From Pseudomonadota bacterium (GTDB lineage Bacteria > Desulfobacterota > Desulfovibrionia > Desulfovibrionales > Desulfomicrobiaceae), in contig JAEWKZ010000108.1 of assembly GCA_023393525.1 (NCBI GenBank), positions 1-64,000 of the forward strand: 64,000 bases of DNA, read 5' to 3'. The notes beneath the pieces are model-generated. The model was given only the letters and a program-made list of their open reading frames with translations, was not told the origin of the DNA and did not search any database. Of the stretch, positions 17,723 through 26,098 are shown piece by piece (within the stretch, counting starts at the first letter, position 1; each line of letters opens with the position of its first letter). A program made the position numbers and the translations under genes.

Positions 17723-17843
17723 GTACGGTTGGCCGCTCCCTGGTTCGGCCTTCTTGTCCGATTCCTGATTTTGATGACGTGGCTTGAATCATGTGTCAGT
17801 ATGCGCGAACACACACCCTGACGATGTCCGCAGGCGCAAGGCA

Positions 17844-20117
17844 ATGAACACGAGAATCAGGAATTTTTACATCGAATGGCTGATTTACGGCGTCTGCTCG
17901 GTCTTCCTCGGCGGCCTGCTCTTCGCCATTGCCTACCGTGAACACCGGCACATCAGCGAGCGTGAGAAAGAACGCCTCCTGGCCGTGTCCTCCATCACGG
18001 ACTACATGCTCACGCAGCAGTTTGAACGGATAGCCGTGACCCTTGGCGGCATGCTGCTAAGCATGACTCCGGGATGGGAGCTGCGGCCGGATGCGGGCTT
18101 CATCGTTTCCGAGCGCCTCAAAACGCTGTCCAGCGCCATGAACAGCGTACGTTCCATTTCGATCATCGATGCTTCGGGCCGGATCGTTTTTTCCAATCTA
18201 GACGCGCTGGTCGGGCAGGACGCTTCGCATCGGGACTATTTTCTTGTACCGCAAAAAAATCCAGAAAACGAGACGCTGTATGTCAGCCCTCCGTTTCGCA
18301 CCGCCACCAACATCTGGACCATGAATCTGACCCGCATCATCACGGGCCGGGATGGAGAGTTCTCGGGCGTGATCTCCGCAGCCCTCGATGCCCAGTTTTT
18401 CGCCTCTCTTTTCAATGCGGTCCGATACGCCCCCTCCACATGGGCCAGGCTTGTCCACGGGGCGGGCAAAGTTTTCATCTGGCAGCCTGGAAACGACGAG
18501 ATGGCGGGGCTTGACCTGTCCGTACCCGAGACCTTCTTCTCCAGTCATCTGCGCAGCGGGGAACGCAGTTCGTTTTTCAAAGGAATAAGCTACTCCGCCA
18601 ACGAACAGTCCATGCTCATGCTGCGAACCATGCGCCCCGAAGGGTTGCACATGGATCACCCCGTCGTCATCGGAATCGGACGCGGCACGGCGGCCATTTT
18701 CGCGGACTGGAGAAGGTCCGTGAAAATTTATGCCCTGTTCTACCTGATCGTCTTTGTCGTCGGTTCCGCGTGGCTGCTGGTGACCCAGCGCTGGTGGCGA
18801 AAGGCCGAGCATGAAGTCATTCGGGTCGGCGCGCAGCTCAAGTCATTGCGGACGGAACTTGAGAGCTTTTTTTCCATCGCTCCCGACATGATGGGCATCG
18901 CCGATCCATCCGGCAGATGCGTAAAGGTCAACCCCGCCTGGAAAAAACTGATGGGTTACGACAGCGGGGAACTTGAGGGCACCCGGTATTCCGATCTATG
19001 TCATCCGGAAGACAAGTCTGCTGCTGTTTCCCTGGTCGCGGACATGCGAGCCGGACAGTCCGCCTCCGGCTTCGTGGCCCGCTTCCGTCACAAGAACGGG
19101 AGCTACCGCTTTCTGGAATGGTCGCTGGCCGCCCATGACGGATTGATATTTTTGGCAGCGCACGACATCACCGCCCGCCGGGAAGCGGAAATGCATCTGC
19201 ACAATCTTGCCTATTACGACCGCCTGACCAGCCTTCCCAACAGAACCCTCTTTTTCGACCGCTTTGCGCAGGCCCTTTCCAGGGCCAAGCGCGGCCAGAA
19301 ACACCTCGGAATCCTCTTTGTCGATCTGGACGGATTCAAGGTCGTCAATGACAAGTTCGGGCATGAATCGGGAGACATCGTGCTTAGGACCGTGGCCGAG
19401 CGTTTCTTGTCGATTGTGCGGACCACGGATACCGTGGCGAGAATGGGTGGGGACGAGTTCGTCGTTATTCTGAGCGAGATAGACGATCAGGTCGGGGCTG
19501 TCCGCGTGGCCCAGAAGATTCTCTCCGCTGTCGCCACCGAGATACCCCTTTCCCCGACGACCGCCTGCCAGGTCGGGGCGAGCATCGGCATCAGCATCTA
19601 TCCTCAGCATGGCACGACCAGGGACGATCTGCTCATGGCCGCGGACATGGCCATGTACCGGAGCAAGAAAAAAGGGAAGAATCGTTACGAGGTAGCGGGC
19701 GAGTCTTCTTTGGACGAGACGATCGTGCTGGATGAAGCCTATCTGGTCGGGATACGGGAGATCGACGACCAGCATGCCGAAATGGCTTCCCTGATCAAGC
19801 GTCTGGGCACGATAAGCGGCGAAGCGTCGGACGACCAGGTCATCGCCGAGTGCCTACTGCGGGAACTGTCCGCCTTCACCGAATATCACTTCGCCAGCGA
19901 GCACAGGCTCATGCGGCAGTTCTCCTATCCGTCCATATACGAACACGATCAGGCCCATGCCCGGCTTCTGTCCGAGCTTGAGCGGATCAAGCTGGAAGAA
20001 TTGAAGTCCGGTGACGAATTCCTGTTCGCCTACATGCGCAAATGGCTTCTGGAGCACATCCTGGAGTACGACAAACCCTTGGCCCAATTCCTGCGGCAAA
20101 ACAACGCGTCCGCCTGA
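17844..20117 (+). CDS. Membrane diguanylate cyclase with sensor, PAS, GGDEF and hemerythrin domains
   Basis: Predicted sensor of 757 residues. A first membrane helix lies near residues 10-30. A periplasmic Cache-like sensor follows (about 40-290), then a second helix (IYALFYLIVFVVGSAWLLV). A PAS domain follows (about 341-440), then a GGDEF domain (about 455-615) with the catalytic motif intact as RMGGDEFVVIL. A C-terminal bacteriohemerythrin domain (about 625-745) has EIDDQHAEM, YHFASEHRLM and HDQAHARLL, the His/Glu/Asp ligands of a di-iron site. It should make cyclic di-GMP in response to a periplasmic ligand and to O2 or redox state. No EAL domain is present. The start at 17844 follows AAGG. 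Confidence 0.9.
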   Translation: MNTRIRNFYIEWLIYGVCSVFLGGLLFAIAYREHRHISEREKERLLAVSSITDYMLTQQFERIAVTLGGMLLSMTPGWELRPDAGFIVSERLKTLSSAMNSVRSISIIDASGRIVFSNLDALVGQDASHRDYFLVPQKNPENETLYVSPPFRTATNIWTMNLTRIITGRDGEFSGVISAALDAQFFASLFNAVRYAPSTWARLVHGAGKVFIWQPGNDEMAGLDLSVPETFFSSHLRSGERSSFFKGISYSANEQSMLMLRTMRPEGLHMDHPVVIGIGRGTAAIFADWRRSVKIYALFYLIVFVVGSAWLLVTQRWWRKAEHEVIRVGAQLKSLRTELESFFSIAPDMMGIADPSGRCVKVNPAWKKLMGYDSGELEGTRYSDLCHPEDKSAAVSLVADMRAGQSASGFVARFRHKNGSYRFLEWSLAAHDGLIFLAAHDITARREAEMHLHNLAYYDRLTSLPNRTLFFDRFAQALSRAKRGQKHLGILFVDLDGFKVVNDKFGHESGDIVLRTVAERFLSIVRTTDTVARMGGDEFVVILSEIDDQVGAVRVAQKILSAVATEIPLSPTTACQVGASIGISIYPQHGTTRDDLLMAADMAMYRSKKKGKNRYEVAGESSLDETIVLDEAYLVGIREIDDQHAEMASLIKRLGTISGEASDDQVIAECLLRELSAFTEYHFASEHRLMRQFSYPSIYEHDQAHARLLSELERIKLEELKSGDEFLFAYMRKWLLEHILEYDKPLAQFLRQNNASA

Positions 20118-20177
20118 GAGCGCGCAGAGAGCCTGAACCTGCGTCCACATCGCCTGCCCATTGTTCCTTCATGATCG

Positions 20178-20212
20178 GACGCGCACCGGCCTCCTTGCGG
20201 CTGGCGCGCGTC
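20178..20212. terminator. Hairpin between convergent GGDEF and terC genes
   Basis: GACGCGC (20178-20184) pairs with GCGCGTC (20206-20212), with further GC pairing inside the loop. It lies between converging genes, but no clear T run follows on either strand. Confidence 0.4.
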
Positions 20213-20219
20213 CTGTCCG

Positions 20220-21233
20220 TCAATTCCCGTTCCCTTGCGGATGCTTTTTTTCCTCCTCGCGGGCCGGAGTCCCCGGAATCCACCAGCGCAGGGTTTTCCT
20301 CGTTTCCGAGGCCGTGGCCTGCCGCGTGCGGTACATGGAGTAGAGCATGGAACTGCCGATCAGGGCGGCCGTGGCCATGAGCGCCATTTCCGTCGAGATG
20401 ACCTTGGTCCCGAAATACGTGTTCACGGTCATCTTGGCTCCCACCAGGATGAGCACGAAGGAGAGGCCGTATTTGAGGTAGTGGAAGCGGTGGATCACCC
20501 CGGCCAGGGCGAAATACAGGGCCCGCAGGCCCAGAATGGCGAACACGTTGGAAGAGTAGACGATGAACGTGTCCTTGCTGATGGCCAGGATGGCGGGGAT
20601 GGAATCGATGGCGAAGATGACGTCCGAGACCTCGACGATGACCAGGACCATGAAGAGCGGCGTCATGTACAAGAGCCCGTCGCGCCGGACCCAGAATTTC
20701 TCGCCCTCGAAGTCTTCGGTGACCCGGAAGTGGCTGCGCATGAAGCGGGCGATGCGGTTGCGCGAAAGGTCCGGTTCCTGGTTGATGGTGACGAGCATCT
20801 TGATGCCCGAGGCGATGAGCAGGACGCCGAACACGTAGAGCAGCCAGTGGAAGGTCGCGATGGCGCTGGCTCCGGCGATGATCAAGGTGGCTCGCATGGC
20901 CAGGGCGCCGAGGATGCCCCAGAAGAGGATCCGACGCTGGTTGGCCTTTGAGACCGAAAAGTGCAGAAAGATGAGCAGGAAAACAAAGATGTTGTCCACG
21001 CTCAGGCTTTTCTCGATGAAATACCCCGTCAGAAATTCGAGCCCGGCCTGGGAACCCTCGAAATAAAACACCCCCGCCCCGAACATGAGCGCCAGCAGCA
21101 CGTAGCCCAGACTGACCCAAAGGGCCGTGCCGACGCTCATGTCCTTGTTCCTGCGCTGCACCACGCCAAGATCGACGAGCAGGAGCGCGAAAATGAAAAC
21201 GTGAAATCCTATCCACAGCAGCACTGTGTTCAT
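20220..21233 (-). CDS. TerC/Alx family membrane protein, probable manganese exporter
   Basis: Integral membrane protein of 337 residues with about eight to nine helices. The family motifs SLSVDNIFVF and EVSDVIFAIDSIPAIL contain the acidic residues conserved in TerC-type metal exporters. Homologues under yybP-ykoY riboswitches export Mn2+, and this gene has that riboswitch upstream, so Mn2+ efflux is the best inference. The ATG at 21233 has GGAG just upstream and overlaps the stop codon of a leader ORF (ATGA). The C-terminus is a charged cytoplasmic tail. Confidence 0.9.
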   Translation of the reverse strand: MNTVLLWIGFHVFIFALLLVDLGVVQRRNKDMSVGTALWVSLGYVLLALMFGAGVFYFEGSQAGLEFLTGYFIEKSLSVDNIFVFLLIFLHFSVSKANQRRILFWGILGALAMRATLIIAGASAIATFHWLLYVFGVLLIASGIKMLVTINQEPDLSRNRIARFMRSHFRVTEDFEGEKFWVRRDGLLYMTPLFMVLVIVEVSDVIFAIDSIPAILAISKDTFIVYSSNVFAILGLRALYFALAGVIHRFHYLKYGLSFVLILVGAKMTVNTYFGTKVISTEMALMATAALIGSSMLYSMYRTRQATASETRKTLRWWIPGTPAREEEKKHPQGNGN

Positions 21234-21433
21234 AACTTTCTCCAACGTCCGTTCATGGACAAGGGGCGCACGCAGACGCCCGTGGTTGCGGTATTGGTGA
21301 TTGGGAAAGGCGGTTCAACGAAACGACCTCTGACACCGCCAGGAGGGCGGGGCGAGTCGCTGGACGGGAAACGAGGGTGGTTCGGCCATGGCCGGCGACC
21401 CATGGCGTGGGCGGGGGGAGAGAACAATTTCAT
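21230..21433 (-). CDS. Possible 67-residue leader ORF coupled to terC
   Basis: Between the riboswitch terminator and terC an ORF starts at ATG 21433 with GGAGG four bases upstream. It ends at TGA 21230-21232, which overlaps the terC ATG as ATGA. The peptide (MKLFSPPAHAMGRRPW...) is rich in Pro and Arg, with several Pro-Pro pairs, and matches no domain I know. It may be translated to couple terC expression to ribosome movement. The good ribosome binding site and exact overlap support translation. The unusual composition argues that the product itself may not matter. Confidence 0.45.
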   Translation of the reverse strand: MKLFSPPAHAMGRRPWPNHPRFPSSDSPRPPGGVRGRFVEPPFPITNTATTGVCVRPLSMNGRWRKL

Positions 21434-21462
21434 GGAACCTCCGGAAGTTGGCCGGAGGCCAA

Positions 21463-21502
21463 TAAAAAAGACCTCCAGCATGGTTGTCATGCTGAAGGTC
21501 TT
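21463..21502 (-). terminator. Riboswitch-controlled intrinsic terminator
   Basis: The minus strand AAGACCTTCAGCATG pairs with CATGCTGGAGGTCTT around a five-base loop (arms 21488-21502 and 21468-21482), followed by a T run. The 5' arm overlaps the conserved AAGACC of the aptamer, giving mutually exclusive structures. Confidence 0.85.
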
Positions 21503-21585
21503 GCTCATCGGCTTCATCCGACGACAAGGCCAAGCGCCTGGGCGCCAGTGATGTTGACCTTGTCTCGAGGAGCTACTCCCCTTCA
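21494..21585 (-). promoter_or_regulatory. yybP-ykoY manganese riboswitch upstream of terC
   Basis: The minus strand has GAAGGGGAGTAGC (21572-21584), then ACAAGGTCAACATCAC, and on the 3' side GATGAGCAAGACCTTC (21494-21509). The GGGGAGTAGC and GAGCAAGACC blocks are the conserved loop elements of the Mn2+-sensing aptamer. The aptamer's 3' strand is shared with the terminator that follows, so Mn2+ binding can prevent termination and turn on the exporter. This is a textbook placement ahead of a TerC-family gene. Confidence 0.85.
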
Positions 21586-21594
21586 AAAAATAAA

Positions 21595-21622
21595 AATACA
21601 GATTGTCCGCCAGTTTCGTCAA
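21595..21622 (-). promoter_or_regulatory. Promoter for riboswitch-terC transcript
   Basis: TTGACG (21617-21622) and TGTATT (21595-21600) with a 16-base spacer on the minus strand place the transcript start just ahead of the aptamer. This is a pattern match supported by the position. Confidence 0.5.
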
Positions 21623-22088
21623 GACTGAATTTTCAGGTCCCAGAGCATGAACAGTCGCGAAAGATTCAAGCGGCCAGGCGTCATTCCCTCGAAAGCGGGC
21701 ACTGTCGGGCAATGGCGCGAAACCCTGCTTCTTGGACAGAGACAAGAATATCGACCTTCTTTTTCTGGAATCTGACGATATTGCGCAGTCTGGTGTGAAC
21801 GTTATGCAACGTGTTACTGAGTTCTGAGCCTCGTTTTCTGTAGTATGGTGTTCGATTTTGATGTTCATACGTTTTTGTATGGTGAAAGTCAGAGCCAAAG
21901 TTGTCGCGCGAGTACGTATTTAGTTATGTTTCGAGATTATTTCGTACCATTTTAGTACAGTATTATTTTTTTGTTTTGAAAAGTTTTGTGATGCGTCGAT
22001 TTATAGTGAATCGATAATGTCTATTGGACATGAATGAACATATGAGAATATCATTTGTAATTATTTGCGGTTCTCTGGTGGAGGCTTT
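21623..22088. other. AT-rich intergenic region before the selenium-type module
   Basis: No gene is supported. Around 21680-21700 the sequence GTCATTCCCTCGAAAGCGGG resembles a decayed copy of the GTCATTCC-type palindromic repeat seen again at 50.4 kb. From about 21780 to 22070 the DNA is AT-rich, unlike its neighbours, and probably holds the promoter of the downstream genes. Confidence 0.5.
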
Positions 22089-22310
22089 GTGGAGCTGTAC
22101 TTTTTTTGTCCGCTGAAACGTGATGTTTTTCGTACAGATCGATGGGAGGCCTCGGGTTGCGAATCCGTGACCCTTGACCATGAGGGGATCAGACATCTGC
22201 GCGGCACGGTCACGGCGACATGTCCGTTGTGTGGGGGAGCGCATGTCTACCAGCCTGACGAGTTGCCCTGTCCGCTGGTGGCCGGTGTTGAAAAGTCGAA
22301 GGAATTGTAA
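22089..22310 (+). CDS. Small cysteine-containing protein upstream of yedE
   Basis: Predicted 73-residue protein starting with GTG at 22089, preceded by GGTGGAGG at 22077-22084. It has CPLKR near the N-terminus and a zinc-knuckle-like CPLCGGAH followed by DELPCPL, so five cysteines in all. It lies 18 bases before yedE on the same strand. No known family is recognised. A metal- or selenium/sulfur-handling helper is a guess from the cysteines and neighbours. An in-frame ATG at 22065 would add eight residues. Confidence 0.6.
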   Translation: MELYFFCPLKRDVFRTDRWEASGCESVTLDHEGIRHLRGTVTATCPLCGGAHVYQPDELPCPLVAGVEKSKEL

Positions 22311-22328
22311 CGTCAAAGGGGGAGCGTG

Positions 22329-23417
22329 ATGACTCGTGGAGTGAGGAATGTCTTTGCCACGACTGCGGGAATCGTGGCTGTGGGCGCAGTGATCGGGGTG
22401 GTCGCCGCATTTTTGCAGAAATCCGGCAATCCGGCGAACATGGCGATCTGCGTGGCCTGTTTCGGGCGCGACATCGCGGGTTCCATTGGCCTGCATCGCG
22501 CCGCCGTGGTGCAGTACCTACGCCCCGAGATCATCGGCTTTGTGCTCGGTTCATTCGCGGCGGCCCTGGCCTTCAGGGAATTCAAGCCCACCGGCGGCTC
22601 GGCTCCGCTGGCGCGTTTTGTTCTGGGCATGATCGCCATGATCGGCGCGCTGGTTTTCCTGGGTTGCCCCTGGCGGGTGATTCTGCGACTGGCCGGCGGT
22701 GACGGCAACGCCCTGTTCGGACTCCTGGGCCTTGTCGCCGGCGTCTGGATCGGGACGCTTTTCTTCAAGAACGGTTTCAATCTGGGTCGAGCCCAAGCCC
22801 AATCCACCGGAACGGGGCTGCTGCTGCCTCTGCTCATGCTTGGCCTTCTGGCCTTGCGGGTGCTGTTTCCCCCGGTGCCCGGAGAAGCCCAAAGCGGGGT
22901 GATCTGGTATTCCCTCAAGGGGCCCGGCGCCGCCTACGCGCCCCTGCTGCTTTCCCTGGGTGCAGGTCTGGGCATCGGCTTTCTGGCCCAGCGCAGCAGG
23001 TTCTGCACCATGGGCGCCATCCGCGACGTCGTGCTGTTCAATCAGTGGTATCTGATGTTCGGCTTTCTTGCGCTCCTGGTATCCGCCCTGATCGCCAACG
23101 TCCTGCTCGGCCAGTTCAATCCCGGCTTTGAAGGCCAGCCGGTGGCCCACACCATGTGGTTCTGGAATTTCGCGGGCATGCTTGTGGCCGGTCTGGCCTT
23201 CGCCTTGGCGGGCGGTTGTCCGGGCAGACAGCTCTTCATGTCCGGCGAGGGCAACAGCGACGCGGGCATCTTCGTATTGGGGTCATTGGCGGGCGCGGGG
23301 ATCGCGCATAATTTCGGGCTGGCCAGCTCGCCCCAGGGCATCGGTCCTCACGGAGCGGAGGCGGTCGTCATCTGTCTGGCCGTGTTGATGTTCATCGGGT
23401 TCACAAATCGAAAATAG
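22329..23417 (+). CDS. yedE: YedE family putative selenium transporter
   Basis: Integral membrane protein of 362 residues, made of two YeeE/YedE-type halves with about ten helices. Conserved Cys-containing motifs include CVACFGRDIAG, LGCPWR, RFCTMGAIRD and GGCPGRQLF. The related YeeE channel passes thiosulfate through a line of such cysteines. The YedE branch next to yedF is associated with selenium use in many anaerobes by comparative genomics, so selenium transport is inferred. A GTG three bases earlier is an alternative start. Confidence 0.88.
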   Translation: MTRGVRNVFATTAGIVAVGAVIGVVAAFLQKSGNPANMAICVACFGRDIAGSIGLHRAAVVQYLRPEIIGFVLGSFAAALAFREFKPTGGSAPLARFVLGMIAMIGALVFLGCPWRVILRLAGGDGNALFGLLGLVAGVWIGTLFFKNGFNLGRAQAQSTGTGLLLPLLMLGLLALRVLFPPVPGEAQSGVIWYSLKGPGAAYAPLLLSLGAGLGIGFLAQRSRFCTMGAIRDVVLFNQWYLMFGFLALLVSALIANVLLGQFNPGFEGQPVAHTMWFWNFAGMLVAGLAFALAGGCPGRQLFMSGEGNSDAGIFVLGSLAGAGIAHNFGLASSPQGIGPHGAEAVVICLAVLMFIGFTNRK

Positions 23418-23428
23418 GGGATGTGGAG

Positions 23429-23644
23429 ATGAAGCAGGAAGTGGACGCCAGAGGCTTGTCGTGCCCCCAGCCGGTGCTCATGGCCATGCAGGCCATGCGC
23501 AAAGGCTCCGGGGAAATTGAAGTGCTCGTGGACAACGAGGCCAGCCGGGAAAACGTTTCCCGCGCCGCGCAGAGCCAGGGCTGGAGCGTGGTCGTGGACG
23601 AGCTTGACGGAGGGGAGTTCAGATTGTCCCTGGCAAAGCCGTGA
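23429..23644 (+). CDS. yedF: TusA/YedF-type sulfurtransferase-like protein
   Basis: Protein of 71 residues with the TusA/SirA fold signature, VDARGLSCPQPV, whose Cys carries persulfide (or possibly selenide) in family members. Many YedF proteins are about 200 residues, with this domain followed by a DsrE-like part. Here only the TusA-like domain is present, and a separate DUF3343-like protein follows, starting at an overlapping GTGA. The position after yedE supports the selenium-linked YedF assignment. Confidence 0.83.
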   Translation: MKQEVDARGLSCPQPVLMAMQAMRKGSGEIEVLVDNEASRENVSRAAQSQGWSVVVDELDGGEFRLSLAKP

Positions 23645-24189
23645 AGTGGCTGCGGGAACTTCTGTCCCGCAGGGCTTCTGCCGTTCGTGGCCTGTCTGAA
23701 AAGGGGATGCTCCTTTTTCCAAGTACGGGGGAGGTCATCCGGGCCGAGGATGCGCTGCGTCGGTCCGGCCTGGAGGTCGCCGTCAAAGGCCCTCCGCCGG
23801 ACTTGCGTCAAGGGTGCGACATGGTGGTCGAATTTTCCCTGATACAGGAATTGCGCGTGCGGGAGGTGCTGGCGGAGAAGAATCTCAAGCCCTTGCAAGT
23901 CGCCGTGGCCCAGGATCACCTGCTTGAGCCCGTGTCGCTGTTTCAGTCCAAGGAACTGGGGTCGTATCTGATGGTTCGGGCCGCCAACATGAAGATCACC
24001 GTGGACCGCCGGGACCGGCGCATCGTCAACGTGTCCGGCGGCGGGTGCCCGGATGTGCCCTATCTGGCCGAGATGCTGGTGGGGCAGACCCTCGATGCGG
24101 CGCCCGAACCCCGCTCTTTGGGGCAGACCCTGTGCGGATACGCCCTGCAACTGGCTTTCGATGAGGCGCGGCGACAATGTCATGGTTGA
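23641..24189 (+). CDS. DUF3343-type protein of the selenium module
   Basis: Protein of 182 residues starting at GTG 23641, overlapping the yedF stop by four bases. About residues 20-100 (LLFPSTGEVIRAEDALRRSG onward) match the DUF3343 pattern, a putative selenium/sulfur carrier-like domain often near yedF. The remaining 80 residues contain VSGGGCPDVPYLAEML and a Cys near each end and are not assigned. The function is unknown, and the context ties it to YedE/YedF. Confidence 0.75.
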   Translation: MKWLRELLSRRASAVRGLSEKGMLLFPSTGEVIRAEDALRRSGLEVAVKGPPPDLRQGCDMVVEFSLIQELRVREVLAEKNLKPLQVAVAQDHLLEPVSLFQSKELGSYLMVRAANMKITVDRRDRRIVNVSGGGCPDVPYLAEMLVGQTLDAAPEPRSLGQTLCGYALQLAFDEARRQCHG

Positions 24190-25040
24190 TTGTCGGAACG
24201 GTCCCCAGGGCTGATTTCGGCCTGATTTGGGGAGGCTACGCAGTCCGGGGGCGCACCGTGGAGATGTCCGGCGCTTGCGTCAATGTGGCCAGGGGAACTC
24301 CGGCGCTGATGGCTACGGCCTTTGTCGCCGCCCAGGCGCTCGGCATCGAGCCGCCCGAGGCGATGATCGTCGGAGACACCGGTTCGGGGGAGGGCAGTCG
24401 CGCTCTTTATGGGTATCTGGTGGAAAATCTTGACCGGGTCCGTCATGACGGGCTGACCTTTCACTACCTCATGCCCGATGTCGTCTGGCACAACAAGATC
24501 CTGTGGGGCCTGGAGGAACGCGCCGAGCCCCCCCTGCTGGTGGCTGACGCAGGGTTCATGTACGCGGCCAAGATGAGCGGCTATGCCGCGCACTATGACC
24601 TGTTCACGCCGGATGCCGGGGAGATGGCCTTCCTGGCCGACGAAACAGCGCCTCATCCCTTCTATACGAGGGGGTTCCTGCTGCAGGAGGAAACCATGAT
24701 TCCGGAACTGATCGACGCGGCCTATGCCGGAGCGAATGCGGCTCGCCACCTCCTGGTCAAGGGACAAACGGATTATGTGGTCTCGGCAGGGCGCATCGTG
24801 TCCCGGTTGAGCCAGCCCGATACTCCGGCCATGGAACCCATTGGCGGAACCGGCGACACCTTGACCGGACTGGTCACGGCGCTGCTGGCCGCTGGAATGA
24901 ACATGCCCGACGCGTGCCGCAAGGCCGCTTTGGCCAACCGTTATCTGGGGGTTCTGGCCGATCCCACGCCCGCATTCGGGGTTGCCGATCTGCTTCCCTT
25001 CATGCCCGAGGCGCTTGGTCTTGCCCTGCGCGATACATAG
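24177..25040 (+). CDS. Ribokinase/YjeF C-terminal-like enzyme (NAD(P)HX dehydratase-like)
   Basis: Protein of 287 residues overlapping the previous gene by 13 bases. The C-terminal motif GGTGDTLTGLVTALLAAG matches the anion-hole region of the ribokinase-like fold used by ADP/ATP-dependent NAD(P)H-hydrate dehydratase and carbohydrate kinases. The N-terminus (VGTVPRADFGLIWGGYAVRG) differs from typical YjeF domains. Being last in a yedE-yedF-DUF3343 run suggests a role in selenium or sulfur metabolism. The substrate is unknown, and standard NAD(P)HX repair cannot be excluded. Confidence 0.7.
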   Translation: MSWLIVGTVPRADFGLIWGGYAVRGRTVEMSGACVNVARGTPALMATAFVAAQALGIEPPEAMIVGDTGSGEGSRALYGYLVENLDRVRHDGLTFHYLMPDVVWHNKILWGLEERAEPPLLVADAGFMYAAKMSGYAAHYDLFTPDAGEMAFLADETAPHPFYTRGFLLQEETMIPELIDAAYAGANAARHLLVKGQTDYVVSAGRIVSRLSQPDTPAMEPIGGTGDTLTGLVTALLAAGMNMPDACRKAALANRYLGVLADPTPAFGVADLLPFMPEALGLALRDT

Positions 25041-25717
25041 ACGAACGCCGAGCCTCCCATTCCGGGCCTTCCGGCAGACGCGCCCCTGTCCGCTTTGCTC
25101 GCAGGAGGGCCCGGGTTTGCGGCTATGATCCTGTGGTCATCCTCCGTTCGCGTTTTTCCCGCCTTTTCGTTGTTCGGCAACGACCCTCCACATTCTTTTC
25201 CCGCCCACGGATGCCCATTTTTGGAGCCTGCCGTCTGTAGTCGGCGGCGCCTTGGCCGCGTGTTGCAGGTTTTGGGATGATTTTTCAGATGTTCCATGCA
25301 CTGTGAAAAGGCTGCGGAAACGACCCGCGTCATTCCGTCGCGCCTGTGTCGATACGGGTCGGCGGGCCGATGTCCGTCAGGGGTGATTCAATTTTTTAGG
25401 ATGGGGAGGATACGGTTTTTTCTTCAAGGAGACGACGGCTGCTTCAGGCTCAGGAGTGACGTAAGTATCATTACGTATCATTTTTTTGAATTAGTGCAAT
25501 CAATTGCGTATTTTCATGTCCTTGTCTTGCTGTTACCTTGTTTTTTGAAAAGAAGATGGTATTTATTGATTTCATCGATGCCGAAAATATTTTCATTTAG
25601 TGCTTCTGTATTTATTATTCAAGTAAAATCTGTGTTTGATGTGTTCTGATAAATTTTCTAGTGCGTGATTTTTATTCGTGTATTCACGGGATAAGGAGTG
25701 TGGTTCGGAGGAGTGTC
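25041..25717. other. Gene-free region of about 680 bp
   Basis: The first 230 bases are GC-rich with no supported ORF. From about 25380 the DNA becomes AT-rich and includes tandem GTATCATT-like units around 25467-25487. A 117-codon frame here (25296-25649) has no ribosome binding site and an unlikely composition. No known RNA family was recognised. Confidence 0.5.
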
Positions 25718-25906
25718 ATGTCTTTTGTTCGTTGCCCTTCTTGTTGTGCGCATATTCATGCGACAGTGTTTTATTGCCCGAAATGCGGAAAGCCAAAGCC
25801 AAAAAATGGATGGAAAAAATCATGGAATTTTTTGTGCAGCTTTGCTGTCGCCGCGTTCATGCTGGTGATCATGAAAAATATTTATATATCTGTTTATACC
25901 CCGTAG
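25718..25906 (+). CDS. 62-residue zinc-ribbon membrane protein
   Basis: Starts at ATG 25718 with CGGAGGAG at 25706-25712. The N-terminal half has two cysteine pairs, CPSCCAHIH and YCPKCGK, of zinc-ribbon type. The C-terminal half is a single hydrophobic helix (FLCSFAVAAFMLVIMKN). This double-zinc-ribbon plus helix layout is common in small bacterial membrane proteins without known function. The base composition is AT-richer than its neighbours. Confidence 0.7.
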   Translation: MSFVRCPSCCAHIHATVFYCPKCGKPKPKNGWKKSWNFLCSFAVAAFMLVIMKNIYISVYTP

Positions 25907-26098
25907 CGTGGTAACGTGACATTTGCTCTCGATTGTTCAGCAGAAATTTTATGTTTTTTGTTTCGCGATGAGAATGTGAAGCCGGCATCATTCCTGTGGG
26001 TGTGGAACCCTGCATTTTTGAAAACAATCGGACGTTTTTTAGCCTGAGCGCGAATATGTATTGCGGCGTGCGCAGAGTAAGGTGTACGCTTTGTTATC

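Noticed and set aside
21434..21898. Longer N-terminal reading of the terC leader ORF
   Set aside because: It would cross the riboswitch and its terminator. Only the part from ATG 21433 has a ribosome binding site.
25296..25649. 117-codon frame in the gap before the zinc-ribbon membrane protein
   Set aside because: No ribosome binding site, no homology pattern, and it spans GC-rich and AT-rich DNA without codon bias.
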